Assembly (NCBI GenBank): GCA_032334235.1 | Contig: JAVSGI010000005.1 | Span: forward strand, 1,736,001-1,800,000 | Direction: 5' to 3' | Source: Paracoccaceae bacterium Fryx2 | GTDB taxonomy: Bacteria; Pseudomonadota; Alphaproteobacteria; Rhodobacterales; Rhodobacteraceae | DNA: 64,000 bases | Part shown: piece by piece, positions 47,238-56,737 of the stretch | Position numbering within the stretch: position 1 is the stretch's first letter | Layout of the letters: each line of letters opens with the position of its first letter | Made by a program: the position numbers and the translations under genes | The notes under the pieces: model-generated | What the model saw: only the letters and a program-made list of their open reading frames with translations | Told to the model about the DNA's origin: nothing | Databases searched by the model: none

Positions 47238-47549
47238 TTCTTCTTTCCAAACATCCCCACCGGAGGCACCGCCCTCCCCCCGACCCGCCGCCCGGCGTCC
47301 CTCGCACCGCCCCCAATTCTTCTGTTCTCAAATATCCCCGCCGGAGGCACCGCCCTCCCCGCCAGAACCGCCGCCCGGCGCACCTCCCACCGCCCCCAAT
47401 TCTTCTGTTCTCAAACATCCCCGCCGGAGGCACCGCCCTCCCCGCCAGAACCGCCGCCCGGCGCACCTCCCACCGCCCCCAATTCTTCTGTTCTCAAATA
47501 TCCCCGCCGGAGGCACCGCACTCCCCGCCAGAACCGCCGCCCGGCGCAC
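47238..47549. repeat. 83-bp tandem repeat array, four copies
   Basis: Units begin TTCTTCT... at 47238, 47317, 47400 and 47483. The last three are 83 bp apart and almost identical; the first is 79 bp and diverged. Each unit starts with the dispersed core TTCTTCTGTT then CTCAAAYATCCCC, followed by CGCCGGAGGCACC and GC-rich sequence ending ACCGCCCCCAA. 83 is not a multiple of three, so the frame shifts in each copy and coding is unlikely. It occupies the gap between the 204-residue gene and the small membrane-protein gene. The rest of 47139-47625 is featureless GC-rich sequence. Confidence 0.85.
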
Positions 47550-47625
47550 GTCCCGTCCCACTGGATGCGACTGTCCCCCAACAACCCCGCCGCAGGGGAC
47601 GGCCGCCCCCTGCCGCAAGGCCGGC

Positions 47626-47772
47626 CTAGTTCTCCTGAATCGAGATGCCGCCCTCGTCGATCTTGATCTCGACCCCGGTCGGCTGCTGGCGCTCCTGATA
47701 GAGATAATAGGCCAGAACGCCGGCCAGGACGACCAGCGCCAGGATGACGATCTTCAGAACATCGGGTCTCAT
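47626..47772 (-). CDS. 48-residue single-pass membrane protein
   Basis: MRPDVLKIVILALVVLAGVL..., with one transmembrane helix (about 5-24), then YQERQQPTGVEIKIDEGG and a short polar tail ending SIQEN. The ATG at 47772 has AAAGGA about 9 bp upstream, a good ribosome-binding site. Codon use fits the genome. Function unknown; the polar tail would face the cytoplasm or periplasm depending on orientation. It lies between the repeat array and ruvB, all on the minus strand. Confidence 0.7.
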   Translation of the reverse strand: MRPDVLKIVILALVVLAGVLAYYLYQERQQPTGVEIKIDEGGISIQEN

Positions 47773-48061
47773 GGCTTGTATTCCTTTGCTTTGGGTCCGG
47801 CCTGCAACCGGACATCCGGGCGACAGTGCCGGGTGGACGCCGGGTGGTTGCAGGACTGATGGGGCGTGCCGCCCTTTGCGCCGGGCACGGCCCGACCGGG
47901 ATCAACGCGCCAGCACGACGAATGGCAGCACCGGTTCCGCGCCAAACCAGAAACTTTGGCGAACCCTTGCACCGGGGCCACAGCGAATGGTTCACGAAAC
48001 CTTGACGAAACAATCTTTAATGTTCCAAAACAATATCTTGCCAGGATTTTCACGCGTGGTA

Positions 48062-49090
48062 TCAGCCCTCGAACAGATCGGTCTGCCCCGGCGCCCTCGG
48101 CGCCTCCAGCCCCAGATGCCGCCAGGCCCGCGCCGCCAGCATCCGCCCGCGCGGCGTGCGCTGGACAAGGCCCTGCTGCAAGAGGAACGGCTCGATCACC
48201 TCCTCGATCGCGTCGCGCGCCTCCGACAGCGCGGCCGAGATGGTTTCCACCCCGACCGGCCCGCCGCCATAATGTTCGGCAAGCAGCAGCATGTAGCGCC
48301 GGTCCGCGCCATCCAGCCCCAGATGATCGACCCCCAGCCGCGTCAGCGCCCGGTCGGCAATCGCCTGCGTCAGATGCCCGTCGCCCTCGACCAGCACGAA
48401 ATCCACCACCCGGCGCAGCAGCCGCCCCGCGATGCGCGGCGTGCCCCGCGCCCGCCGGGCAATCTCGCGCGTGCCCGCCGGTTCGGCCGGTATGCCCAGC
48501 AGACGCGCACCGCGGGTCACGATCAGATCAAGCTCGTCCTCGGTATAGAATTGCAGCCGCGTCGGAATCCCGAACCGGTCGCGCAGCGGCGTTGTCAGCA
48601 GCCCCAGCCGGGTCGTGGCCCCGACCAGCGTGAAGGGTTGCAGGTCGATCCGCACCGTCCGCGCGGCCGGCCCCTCGCCGATCACCAGATCGAGCGCGAA
48701 ATCCTCCATCGCGGGATAAAGCACCTCCTCGACCACCGGCGACAGGCGGTGGATCTCGTCGATGAAAAGCACGTCGCGCGGCTCCAGATTGGTCAGGATC
48801 GCCGCCAGATCGCCCGCCTTGGCCAGCACCGGCCCCGAGGTCATGCGGAAGCCGACCCCCAGTTCCCGCGCCATGATCTGCGCCAGCGTGGTCTTGCCAA
48901 GACCGGGCGGGCCGTGAAAAAGCGTGTGGTCCATCGCCTCGCCGCGCATCCTGGCGCTTTCGATGAACACCCGCAGGTTGGCCCGCGCCTCGGCCTGGCC
49001 GACGAAATCCTCAAGCACCTGCGGGCGCAGCGCGCGGTCGGCATCGCCGGGCAGCGCCTCGGGGCGCAGGGAGGGATCGGGCTGGCTCAT
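48062..49090 (-). CDS. ruvB: Holliday junction branch migration helicase RuvB
   Basis: 342 residues, AAA+ ATPase. Walker [10 protein letters not shown] (60-68), Walker [10 protein letters not shown], and the C-terminal winged helix ([16 protein letters not shown]). The start is ATG 49090 (MSQPDPS); twelve further open codons lie upstream. It drives branch migration with RuvA. Normally it follows ruvA directly, but here htpX lies between ruvA and ruvB. Confidence 0.96.
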   Translation of the reverse strand: MSQPDPSLRPEALPGDADRALRPQVLEDFVGQAEARANLRVFIESARMRGEAMDHTLFHGPPGLGKTTLAQIMARELGVGFRMTSGPVLAKAGDLAAILTNLEPRDVLFIDEIHRLSPVVEEVLYPAMEDFALDLVIGEGPAARTVRIDLQPFTLVGATTRLGLLTTPLRDRFGIPTRLQFYTEDELDLIVTRGARLLGIPAEPAGTREIARRARGTPRIAGRLLRRVVDFVLVEGDGHLTQAIADRALTRLGVDHLGLDGADRRYMLLLAEHYGGGPVGVETISAALSEARDAIEEVIEPFLLQQGLVQRTPRGRMLAARAWRHLGLEAPRAPGQTDLFEG

Positions 49091-49166
49091 GGCCGGAACA
49101 ATCCCCGAACACGCGCCGCGATGCAAGGGGGAAGCGTCGGGTCCGGAAGCATCAGGCCCGGGGCCT

Positions 49167-50186
49167 TCAGGCCCAGGGGCCTTTGCGCGCGGCGCGGCTG
49201 ACGCGCGGCAGGCGGCCAGAGGTTGCTGCGACCGCGCCCGCCCCCGTCTGGCCCGCCCCCGTCTGGCCCGCCCCCGTCTGGCCCGCCCCCGTCTGGCCCG
49301 CCCCCGTCTGGCCCGCCCCCGCCTGGCCCGCCCCCGTCTGGCCCGCCCCCGCCTGGCCGGCCATCGCCTGCAGCGCGGCGATGCGGTTCGCGGTGGCGGG
49401 GTGGGTGGCGAACAGGCGGTCGCGGGCGTGGGCGTGAAGCGGGTTGATGATGAACATGTGCGCGCTGGCCGGGTTGCGCTCGGCCGCCGGGTTGTCGATC
49501 CGCTGTGCCATCGCCTCGATCCGCCCCAGCGCCGAGGCGAGCCACAGCGGCCGGCCGCAGATTTCCGCGCCCAGCCGGTCGGCCTCGTATTCCCGGCTGC
49601 GCGAAATCGCCATCTGCACCAGCCCCGCCGCCAGCGGCGCCAGGATCATCAGCAGCAGCGTGCCGACAATGCCGCCCGGTCGGTCGCGGTCGCCGCCGAA
49701 GATCAGCGCGAAGTTGGCCAGCATCGAGATCGCCCCGGCAAAGGTGGCCGTCACCGTCATGATCAGCGTGTCGTGGTTGCGGATGTGGGCCAGTTCATGC
49801 GCGATCACCCCCGCCAGTTCCTCGGGCGACAGGCTGCGCAGCAGGCCGGTGGTGGCGGCGACGGCCGCATTCTCGGGGTTGCGCCCGGTGGCAAAGGCGT
49901 TGGGCTGGTCGGTGTCGATCACATAGACCCTGGGGCGCGGCATTCCCGCGCCATCGGCCAGCCGGTGCACCAGCGCCACGAAGTCGGGGGCGGTGCGCTC
50001 GTCAACCGCCTGTGCGCCGTGCATCGACAGCACCGCCCGGTCAGAGTTCCACCAGGTGAACAGGTTCATCGCCGCTGCCAGCACCAGCGCGATCAGCGCG
50101 CCGGTGCTGCCACCCAGAAGCGCGCCCAGCCCCATGAACAGGGCGGTCAGTGCGGCCATCAGAATGCCGGTTCGCAAGTATCCCAT
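49167..50186 (-). CDS. htpX: HtpX-family membrane zinc metalloprotease with repeat tail
   Basis: 339 residues. Membrane helices at about 5-42, a zinc protease site HELAH (130-134) with E201 in [12 protein letters not shown], and further helices at about 145-190. Normally a membrane quality-control protease. Residues about 273-315 consist of the pentapeptide repeats [10 protein letters not shown], encoded by a 15-bp tandem repeat, followed by a basic tail. ATG 50186 with GGAGG upstream. Placed between ruvA and ruvB. Confidence 0.9.
   Translation of the reverse strand: MGYLRTGILMAALTALFMGLGALLGGSTGALIALVLAAAMNLFTWWNSDRAVLSMHGAQAVDERTAPDFVALVHRLADGAGMPRPRVYVIDTDQPNAFATGRNPENAAVAATTGLLRSLSPEELAGVIAHELAHIRNHDTLIMTVTATFAGAISMLANFALIFGGDRDRPGGIVGTLLLMILAPLAAGLVQMAISRSREYEADRLGAEICGRPLWLASALGRIEAMAQRIDNPAAERNPASAHMFIINPLHAHARDRLFATHPATANRIAALQAMAGQAGAGQTGAGQAGAGQTGAGQTGAGQTGAGQTGAGQTGAGAVAATSGRLPRVSRAARKGPWA
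49246..49365. repeat. 15-bp minisatellite within htpX
   Basis: About eight units of GTCTGGCCCGCCCCC (two units start GCCTGG) at 15-bp spacing from 49246 to 49365. The length is a multiple of three, so gain or loss keeps the htpX frame, encoding GAGQT or GAGQA. Homogeneous copies suggest recent expansion. Confidence 0.85.
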
Positions 50187-50245
50187 CGCAGCCTCCGTCG
50201 CAGGAACTGCCGATATGGAAACCTGCCGTCCCGCGCGCAAGACCC

Positions 50246-50926
50246 CTATTGGCGCGGCGCCAGCAGCTTCAGCGCCAGCCGGATCAGGGCGGCGGTGTCG
50301 GCCTCGGGTGCCTCGCCCGCTGCCTGCGCCACGGCCTGCGCCGCGTCGCCCTGCGCGTAGCCGAGGTTCAGGAGCGCCGACAGCGCATCGGCGGTATAGC
50401 CCGCCCGCGCCTGCGCCGGGCCGGGCTTCACGGCGGTCGGCTTGCGGGTCGGGCGCTGGGGCGCGACCTCGATCACCTCGTCGGCCTCGGCCGGGGCCGA
50501 AAGGCTGGCCCCCATCGCCATCACCGACCCGACCTTCGACTTCAGTTCCAGCACCACGCGCTGCGCGATCTTGGGCCCAACGCCCGGTGCGGCCTGAATC
50601 GCGCGCACATCGGCCAGCATGATCGCCCGCGCAACGCCTTCCGGCCCCAGCGTGCCGAGGATGGCCATCGCGGCCTTGGCCCCCACGCCCTGCACAGTGA
50701 CCAGCAGGCGGTGCCACTCCTTTTCCAGCATGGTCGGAAAGCCGAACAGTTGCAGCAGATCCTCGCGCACGAGGAGTTCGGTATAAAGCGCCACCGCCTC
50801 GCCGACCGGGGGCAGGCCCGCCAGCGTGCGGTCGGACACATGCACGATATACCCAACGCCGCGCACGTCGATCAGCACATGGTCGGACCCGCGATGGTCA
50901 AGCCGCCCCGAAAGCTTGCCGATCAT
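50246..50926 (-). CDS. ruvA: Holliday junction helicase subunit RuvA
   Basis: 226 residues. N-terminal OB fold ([20 protein letters not shown]), helix-hairpin-helix pairs (about 72-130; [12 protein letters not shown] and [14 protein letters not shown]) and a C-terminal RuvB-binding domain III. Coupled to ruvC by ATGA overlap. Binds junction DNA and loads RuvB. Confidence 0.95.
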   Translation of the reverse strand: MIGKLSGRLDHRGSDHVLIDVRGVGYIVHVSDRTLAGLPPVGEAVALYTELLVREDLLQLFGFPTMLEKEWHRLLVTVQGVGAKAAMAILGTLGPEGVARAIMLADVRAIQAAPGVGPKIAQRVVLELKSKVGSVMAMGASLSAPAEADEVIEVAPQRPTRKPTAVKPGPAQARAGYTADALSALLNLGYAQGDAAQAVAQAAGEAPEADTAALIRLALKLLAPRQ

Positions 50927-51459
50927 CCCGCTACCCGCACACTGTCGGCCTTGCGCAGCGCCGCCTGCATCCGGCCCGCCGACTGCACATGATGGGCATG
51001 GCAGATCGCCACCGCCAGCGCGTCTGCGGCATCAGGCCCCGCGATCACCACGCCGGGCAGGTGCAGCCGAACCATGTGGTCCACCTGCACCTTGGCGGCA
51101 TGGCCGACGCCGACGACGGTCTTCTTCACCGCGTTCGGGGCGTATTCGCCAACCGCGATCCCGGCCTGGGCCGGCACCAGCAGCGCAATGCCGCGCGCCT
51201 GCCCCAGCTTCAGCGTCGCCACCGCATCCTTGTTGACGAAAGTGTGTTCGACGGCCGCCGTGTCGGGCGCGTAAAGCGCCACCACCGCCGAAAGCTGGGT
51301 ATGCAGGCTGAGCAAACGCTGTGCCAGGTCGCCCGCATCCTCGGCCCCCGGGGCCGAATGGCAGATGCCGTTTGCGACATGGGTGAGTCGCGACCCCGCA
51401 ACGTCGATCACCCCCCAGCCCAGGTTTCGCAACCCGGGGTCGATCCCCAAAACCCGCAT
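50923..51459 (-). CDS. ruvC: crossover junction endodeoxyribonuclease RuvC
   Basis: 178 residues. RNase-H-like resolvase with catalytic residues D7 ([12 protein letters not shown]), E71 ([10 protein letters not shown]), D143 and D146 ([14 protein letters not shown]). The ATG at 51459 is preceded by AAGGGGCAG. A longer open frame to 52323 is spurious. First gene of ruvC-ruvA; ruvB follows after htpX. Confidence 0.95.
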   Translation of the reverse strand: MRVLGIDPGLRNLGWGVIDVAGSRLTHVANGICHSAPGAEDAGDLAQRLLSLHTQLSAVVALYAPDTAAVEHTFVNKDAVATLKLGQARGIALLVPAQAGIAVGEYAPNAVKKTVVGVGHAAKVQVDHMVRLHLPGVVIAGPDAADALAVAICHAHHVQSAGRMQAALRKADSVRVAG

Positions 51460-51774
51460 CTCTGCCCCTTTTCTTGTTTTCCCTGATCTAGCACGAAAGG
51501 GGAACATCAGCCAACCGATTTTCCCCCTTGCCGGAATCCCGCCGCGCGGATAGACACGCCGCCGAAAACCGACGCGTCCCCCATGGAAAGCGACGCTTTT
51601 CCGGCCCCCCGGGTGGCCCACCAAATCATGGCAGGATTGCGGCAGGGAGCCATGCGTTTCCTGCATCACGGACATGCTGCACCGCAGCTTGCGGCCCGCA
51701 CGGCGCCGGATTATCTGGCTATTGAGAAGCAGCAATGCTCGCCCAATGAGCAGTTTATGAAAAGGATCACCGCC
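51460..51774. other. divergent intergenic region, no gene seen
   Basis: 315 bp between ruvC (minus) and the DUF1127 gene (plus). It must contain both promoters, but no convincing -35/-10 pair is visible. Locally less GC-rich near 51710-51765, and a small TGCTC/GAGCA inverted repeat lies at 51736-51752. Nothing else recognisable. Confidence 0.5.
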
Positions 51775-51987
51775 ATGGCCGCCACTGAGACGACCCGCCC
51801 GGCGCCGTTCGGCGCTATCGCCACTTACCACTTCATCCAGTCGATCAGCAACGTGTTCGCCTCGATCGCCGCCTGGAACGACGCCCGCGTGACGCGCAAC
51901 GCGCTTGGCAAGCTGTCGGACCGCGAACTGGACGACATCGGCCTGTGCCGCGGCGACATCGACCAGCTGGGCTCGATCACCCGCTGA
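51775..51987 (+). CDS. DUF1127 small protein
   Basis: 70 residues. C-terminal DUF1127 motif: [20 protein letters not shown], then LCRGDID. Small, Arg-rich DUF1127 proteins have been linked to RNA turnover and phosphate/carbon signalling in other alphaproteobacteria; the role here is unknown. The ATG at 51775 has AAAGGA 9-10 bp upstream. A longer open frame from 51583 lacks similarity. Followed by two hairpins. Confidence 0.82.
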   Translation: MAATETTRPAPFGAIATYHFIQSISNVFASIAAWNDARVTRNALGKLSDRELDDIGLCRGDIDQLGSITR

Positions 51988-51999
51988 ATGCCGCCGCCC

Positions 52000-52058
52000 G
52001 TCCGGGGAGCCTGCCCCGGACATGCCAAAGGCCGCGCCCCCCGTGGGACGCGGCCTTT
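52000..52058 (+). terminator. double hairpin terminator after DUF1127 gene
   Basis: First hairpin GTCCGGGG/CCCCGGAC (52000-52007, 52014-52021). Second is AAAGGCCGCG/CGCGGCCTTT (52027-52036, 52049-52058) followed by CCATTT, which resembles an intrinsic terminator. The convergent gene to the right would also be served on the minus strand. Confidence 0.65.
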
Positions 52059-52088
52059 CCATTTGCGCCACCCGCATCGCACCCGCGC

Positions 52089-52457
52089 TCACGCCCCCGG
52101 GGCCGCCAGCAGCACCACCCGGACCGCGAGCAGCGCCACCCGGTCGGCCACCCACAGAGTGACCGGATCGGCCTGCATCAGGATGCCGCCCAGCCGGTCG
52201 AACCCCTCGCCCGCCCGCAACTGCTCGACGCGCGCTTCGTAAAGGGTGGGGCCGACCTTGTAGAGCATGACCCCCTTCAGCGCAAAGGCCGCGCAGGTCA
52301 GGAACAGGACGGGCATCAGCCACGACCGCCGCCTGGGTTGCCTGATGAAAAAGGCGCGGCCCAGCGTGCCTTCCGCCTCGTGGCCGAAGCCGCCGGCGCG
52401 GGCCGTCTCGATCCGCGCGACGCGATTGTGGAAATCAACCAGATTTGGGTCGGCCAT
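52089..52457 (-). CDS. small membrane protein, unknown function
   Basis: 122 residues. Soluble N-terminal ~45 residues containing [11 protein letters not shown], then basic RQPRRRSW and one strong membrane helix (about 45-65, [19 protein letters not shown]), then a region [20 protein letters not shown] and a hydrophobic C-terminus ([22 protein letters not shown]). No known domain recognised. ATG 52457 preferred to GTG 52463. Resembles uncharacterised Rhodobacterales membrane proteins by inference only. Confidence 0.65.
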   Translation of the reverse strand: MADPNLVDFHNRVARIETARAGGFGHEAEGTLGRAFFIRQPRRRSWLMPVLFLTCAAFALKGVMLYKVGPTLYEARVEQLRAGEGFDRLGGILMQADPVTLWVADRVALLAVRVVLLAAPGA

Positions 52458-52520
52458 CGCCACACTCCAACACCATAAACGCCCCCGACATGGGGAAACT
52501 ACGGTGGGAATCTGGCGATT

Positions 52521-52539
52521 CTGAGGCAGATCGCCTCAG
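52521..52539 (-). terminator. hairpin at prmA 3' end
   Basis: CTGAGGC (52521-52527) and GCCTCAG (52533-52539) form a perfect 7-bp stem around a 5-nt loop, overlapping the prmA stop. No U-tract follows, so a terminator role is tentative. Confidence 0.35.
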
Positions 52540-53408
52540 GTGCGGCGCAGCACCAGCGTGGCCCATTCACCGATGTCGTCCCGGCTTTCCAGCGTGAAGC
52601 CGGAGGCTACGTAGGCGGCCGTCACCGCCTCGGCCTGCACCACCAGCAGGCCCGACAGGATCACCAGACCGCCGGGGGCGACATGGGCGGCCATGTCGGG
52701 CGCAAGCTCGATCAGCGGGCCTTTCAGGATGTTGGCGAACACCAGATCGAAAGGCGCCGCTTCCTTCAGCACGGGGTGGGCAAAGCCTGCCGCCTCGACG
52801 CAGGTCAGCCGCCCCTCCAGCCCGTTGATCGAGACGTTGGCCTGCGCCACGTCAACCGCCACCTGATCGATATCCGACGCGATGATCAGCGCATCGGGCA
52901 GCACCGCCGCCGCGGCCATTGCCAGCACGGCGGTGCCGCAGCCGATGTCGGCCACCCTTGCCGGGGCAAACCCCGCCAGCGCCAGCCGGTCGAAGGCGCG
53001 CAGGCAGCCGAGCGTGGTGCCGTGGTGGCCGGTGCCGAAGGCCACCGTCGCCTCGATCATCAGCCCGATCCGGCCTTCGGGAACCTTGCCCGCGTCATGG
53101 CTGCCATAGACGAAGAACCGCCCGGCATCGACCGGCGACAACTCGCGCCGCACCTTGGCGACCCAGTCGATCTCGGGCAGTTCGGAAAGCGCGAAGGGCG
53201 CGGCCCCGTAGGCTGCCGCGAGGATCGCCAGCGCGATGTCGTCGGGGGTTTCGAGGAAATAGGCGCCAACCTCCCACAGGCCAGAGCCGTCCTCGATCTC
53301 GAACACGCCGACGCCGGTCGGTTCGGGGGTCAGGCGTTCCAGCGCCTCGGCCAGATCCTCGGCGGCGTCCTGTCCGGGCAGGGTGGTCAGGGCGGTGTAG
53401 GTCGGCAT
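52536..53408 (-). CDS. prmA: ribosomal protein L11 methyltransferase
   Basis: 290 residues. SAM-dependent methyltransferase with motif I VADIGCGTAVLAMAAA and the substrate motif VFANILKGPLIELAP (N-I-L in place of the usual NIL/NPP). N-terminal L11-recognition domain (about 1-75). Trimethylates ribosomal protein L11. Full length. Confidence 0.93.
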   Translation of the reverse strand: MPTYTALTTLPGQDAAEDLAEALERLTPEPTGVGVFEIEDGSGLWEVGAYFLETPDDIALAILAAAYGAAPFALSELPEIDWVAKVRRELSPVDAGRFFVYGSHDAGKVPEGRIGLMIEATVAFGTGHHGTTLGCLRAFDRLALAGFAPARVADIGCGTAVLAMAAAAVLPDALIIASDIDQVAVDVAQANVSINGLEGRLTCVEAAGFAHPVLKEAAPFDLVFANILKGPLIELAPDMAAHVAPGGLVILSGLLVVQAEAVTAAYVASGFTLESRDDIGEWATLVLRRT

Positions 53409-53475
53409 GGCGGCATCCTTGATGGGGTTGAGGCCGGATAGCCCCGCCCCCTGCCCGCGTCAAGCGCGGCCGATG

Positions 53476-54605
53476 TCAGCGCATCAGGGCCAGCGCCAGT
53501 TTCGGCAGCCGCGACGGGATGTCGGCATAATACATCTCGCCCGCCAACAGCTGCATGTGGCGCCGCTGCATTCCGGGCTGGCGGGCGATAAGGTCCAGCC
53601 CGCGCCGCTGCAAAAGCGGATGATAGACCAGCGACCGCGCCAGCCGCGCCCGCGCCAGTTCGCGCTGCAACGGGCGCAGGGCATGGGCATAGGCGGCAAA
53701 CGCCGTGTGAGGGCGGCCCGCCGCCAGCGCCTCGGCCGCCGCCAGCGCCGCCAGTTGCCCGGACCGCATCGCCCAGGCGATGCCCTCGCCGGTCAGCGGA
53801 TCGACCATCCCCGCCGCATCGCCCGCCAGCAGCACCGCGCCCCGCCCCGGCGCGGGGCGCGGGTCGCCGAACGGCAGGAAGGCCCCCTTGATCCGGCAGG
53901 CGCCGGGGTCGATGCCGTGCCGCGCCAGCAGCATGTCCAGCCGCGCCCGCAGGTCGGGGTTGCGGCGATGCACCCCGCCCACGCCCAGCGTCAGCCCGCC
54001 CCGCTTGGGAAAGGCCCAGCCATAGCCCCAGTCGGCGGCGGTCATGTCCAGTTCCAGCACCGGGTCGGGGTCGGCTGCGGAACTTCGACCTCCAGCGCAA
54101 AGCCGATGCGGTCCGGGTGAAACGCCCTGCCGTGCAGGGCACGCGCCACCGGGCTCGCCGCACCATCGGCCCCGATCACCACCCGGCCCTGCAGCGTGCC
54201 AGCCGCCAGTTCCACCCGCCCGGCGTCGAGATCCAGCGACAGGATGCGCTGGCCGCAGAAGTCCTCGGCCCCCGCCGCCACCGCCTGATCGCGCAGGAAG
54301 GCGTCGAAGACGTGCCGCATCACCAGATGCAGCGGCGTCACGTGATCAAGTTCGCCCAGCAGGCGCTCCCCGGCCATGATCCGCACCCGGCGGACCGTCA
54401 GCGCCATATCGGCGGGAATGCCGGCCCCGAACACCTCGCGCAGATGGCGCAGACCGCGCCCGCTGACTGCCCCGCCGCAGAGCTTGTCGCGCGGAAACCT
54501 TGCCTTGTCGATCAGCGCGACCGAAAGCCCCGCCGTGCGGGCCGCGGCAGACCCGGCAGGCCCGGCCCCGACCACGATCACGTCATGGGTGGGGCCGGTT
54601 GCCAA
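53476..54605 (-). pseudogene. geranylgeranyl-reductase-family FAD oxidoreductase, frameshifted
   Basis: N-terminal ~180 codons (VIVVGAGPAGSAAARTAGLSV..., PRDKLCGGAVSGRG, FAD-binding) end in frame at QPTPTRCWNWT. The C-terminal ~195 codons, beginning DPVLELDMTAADWGYGW and containing GDAAGMVDPLTGEGI, lie in another frame. A single missing base in the G4 run at 54067-54070 (C run on the coding strand) explains the break. The combined length, about 376 residues, fits the family. Start is uncertain: TTG 54605 or a GTG a few codons later. Family members reduce polyprenyl groups. Frameshift or sequencing error. Confidence 0.82.
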
Positions 54606-54608
54606 TCG

Positions 54609-55268
54609 CTAACGCGCCGCAACACCCAGCCCGATCGGGCAGGTGACGCCGGTGCCACCGATGCCGCAATATCCGCCGGGGTTCTTGGCCAGATACTGCT
54701 GGTGATAGTCCTCGGCGAAATAGAAGGTCGGCACCGGCACGATTTCGGTGGTGATCGCCCCGCGCCCCGCCGCCTTGAGCGCATCCTGATAGACTGCGCG
54801 GCTGGCCTCGGCGGCCTCGGCCTGCGCCGGAGTATAGGTGTAGATGCCCGAACGGTAGGTGGACCCCACGTCATTGCCCTGCCGCATCCCCTGCGTCGGG
54901 TCGTGCCCTTCCCAGAACAGCTTCAAGAGCGCCTCGTAAGACACCACCGCCGGATCGAAGATCACCCGCACCACCTCGTTGTGCCCGGTCAGCTGGGTGC
55001 AGGTCTCGCGGTAGGTCGGGTTCGGGGTGAAGCCCCCGGCATAGCCGACCATGGTCAGCCAGACGCCGGGCACCTGCCAGAACTTGCGCTCCACCCCCCA
55101 GAAACAACCCATGCCGAACATCGCCTGCTCCATGCCCTCGGGCACCGGCGACTTCAGCGGCAGGCCCGAGACAAAATGCGTCTCGGCGGTGGCCAATGGC
55201 TCGGCCCGCCCCGGCAGGGCGTCGGCGAGCGATACCATCGCGGATTTCTTGCGGTTAAACGAGAACAT
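54609..55268 (-). CDS. msrA: peptide-methionine (S)-S-oxide reductase MsrA
   Basis: 219 residues. Catalytic C55 in GMGCFWGVE, plus [24 protein letters not shown] and [14 protein letters not shown]. Repairs oxidised methionine. A C-terminal [13 protein letters not shown] supplies recycling Cys. ATG 55268. The frameshifted FAD oxidoreductase starts 3 bp after its stop. Confidence 0.94.
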   Translation of the reverse strand: MFSFNRKKSAMVSLADALPGRAEPLATAETHFVSGLPLKSPVPEGMEQAMFGMGCFWGVERKFWQVPGVWLTMVGYAGGFTPNPTYRETCTQLTGHNEVVRVIFDPAVVSYEALLKLFWEGHDPTQGMRQGNDVGSTYRSGIYTYTPAQAEAAEASRAVYQDALKAAGRGAITTEIVPVPTFYFAEDYHQQYLAKNPGGYCGIGGTGVTCPIGLGVAAR

Positions 55269-55341
55269 GGCGCATCTCCAATCGGTCGGGTTCCGGCCAA
55301 AGATAGGACGGATCGCACCGCCCGGCCAGTGCGCTGCGCGA

Positions 55342-56580
55342 TCACTCTGCCGCGACGGGGCGCAGGCGGTGGCTCAGCCGCGTCTCGTTGCCCTTTTCCG
55401 GGTGGCGCGGGATCAGCAGCGCCAGCGCGAACGACACGCCGGCCATCGCCGCCGCCAGCCCGAACACCGACGACGGCGAGACCAGCCAAAGATAACCCAG
55501 CGTGGCAGGCAGGAACACGGCCGCGATGTGGTTGATGGTGAAGGCGACGGCGGCGGTGGGGGCGATGTCGGCCGGATCGGCGATTTTCTGGAAATAGGTC
55601 TTCAGCGCGAAGGCCATGGCGAAGAACAGATGGTCGATCACATAAAGCGCCGCCGCCACCACCACGCCCCAGCCGAACCAGTAAAGCCCGCCGTAGGCCA
55701 GAAACACGCAGGCCAGCCCGCCGTATTCGATCAGCATCGACCGCTGCTCGCCGAACCGCCCGATGAAGCGACCGATGAAGGGGGCGGCAAGCATGTTTGC
55801 GAGGAAGTTCAGCATGAAAAGCGCCGTCACCTCGTGCACTTCAAAGCCGAAGCGTTCCACCATCATGAAGGCGGCAAACACCACGAATATCTGCCGCCGC
55901 GCGCCCGACATGAACTGCAACGCGTAATACAGCCAGTAGCGGCGGCGCAGCACCATGTGCTTGTTCTGCGGGTGCGGCGACTCGAACTGCGGAAACGCCA
56001 GCAGGCAATAGACGGCAATCAGCGCCGTCACGCCGCCCGAGGCGAGATAGACCGTGGCATAGGACAGATCGAACGCCTGCCACGTCAGCACGATCAGCCC
56101 GTAGGCCGCAAGGCTTGCCCCCGCGCCCACCGCGACGATCCAGCCCAGCACTTGCGGCGCCCGCGCCTTGGCAATCCATTGCAGTTGCAGGCTCTGGTTC
56201 ACCGTCTCGAAATAGTGGAACCCGATCGACGACAGCAGTGTGACGAACAGCAACCCGCCAAAGCTGGGAAAGAACGCCGTCACCGCCGTGGCACCCCCCA
56301 GCAGCAGCAGCGACACCAGCCCCAGCACCTGCTCGCGGATGAACAGGATCAGCACGATCACCCCGACCGCCAGAAACCCCGGAATCTCACGCACGGTGTG
56401 CAGCCAGCCGATCTCGACCCCGGTGAACCCGGCCACCTGGATGACGAAATTGTTCAGCAGCGCCGACCAGGTCGAAAAGGCGATCGGCATCGCCGCAGCC
56501 ATCAGAAACAGCAGAAAAACCGGCCGCCGGTGGAACGGCAGCAGGTCCGCATCGGCGAGGGGAAGGGTGCGCAAGGCCAT
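55342..56580 (-). CDS. MFS transporter of unknown substrate
   Basis: 412 residues with about 12 membrane segments (e.g. [40 protein letters not shown]). Cytoplasmic basic loops RRRYW and [11 protein letters not shown]. No drug-exporter signature motif is obvious. ATG 56580; 60 open codons upstream cover GC-rich repeat sequence and are rejected. An intergenic element (56676-56724) separates it from priA. Confidence 0.78.
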   Translation of the reverse strand: MALRTLPLADADLLPFHRRPVFLLFLMAAAMPIAFSTWSALLNNFVIQVAGFTGVEIGWLHTVREIPGFLAVGVIVLILFIREQVLGLVSLLLLGGATAVTAFFPSFGGLLFVTLLSSIGFHYFETVNQSLQLQWIAKARAPQVLGWIVAVGAGASLAAYGLIVLTWQAFDLSYATVYLASGGVTALIAVYCLLAFPQFESPHPQNKHMVLRRRYWLYYALQFMSGARRQIFVVFAAFMMVERFGFEVHEVTALFMLNFLANMLAAPFIGRFIGRFGEQRSMLIEYGGLACVFLAYGGLYWFGWGVVVAAALYVIDHLFFAMAFALKTYFQKIADPADIAPTAAVAFTINHIAAVFLPATLGYLWLVSPSSVFGLAAAMAGVSFALALLIPRHPEKGNETRLSHRLRPVAAE

Positions 56581-56675
56581 GCCCGTTGGTAGCGCGCCCG
56601 CATCCGTCTGGCGAGACGGGAAATTGTGCCCGAAACAAATCCGGGCCGCGCCAGCCCGCCCTCTTTCTTCCCTCT

Positions 56676-56724
56676 TTCTTCTGTTTCCAAATATCCCCGG
56701 GGGTCCGGGGGGCGGGCCCCCCGG
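56676..56724. repeat. dispersed intergenic element with hairpin, copy 2
   Basis: Core TTCTTCTGTT then TCCAAATATCCCC (56676-56698), then GGGGGT spacer and a perfect 8-bp hairpin CCGGGGGG/CCCCCCGG (56705-56712, 56717-56724). Same layout as copy 1 at 1836-1886. It lies between priA and the MFS gene, both minus, just after the priA stop. Confidence 0.65.
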
Positions 56725-56737
56725 TCCGCCGCCCGCC

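Noticed and set aside
47238-47549. CRISPR array
   Set aside because: Units are directly tandem, with no variable spacers, and no cas genes are near.
47769-48053. 94-codon minus-strand frame between the 48-residue gene and ruvB
   Set aside because: No start signal, no domain, and its end overlaps the 48-residue gene; translation looks random.
49246-49365. CRISPR or mobile-element repeat
   Set aside because: 15-bp units are contiguous, in frame and inside htpX; they are a coding minisatellite.
51460-52323. Long upstream extension of ruvC
   Set aside because: It runs across the DUF1127 gene in antisense; RuvC begins with MRVLGIDPG at 51459.
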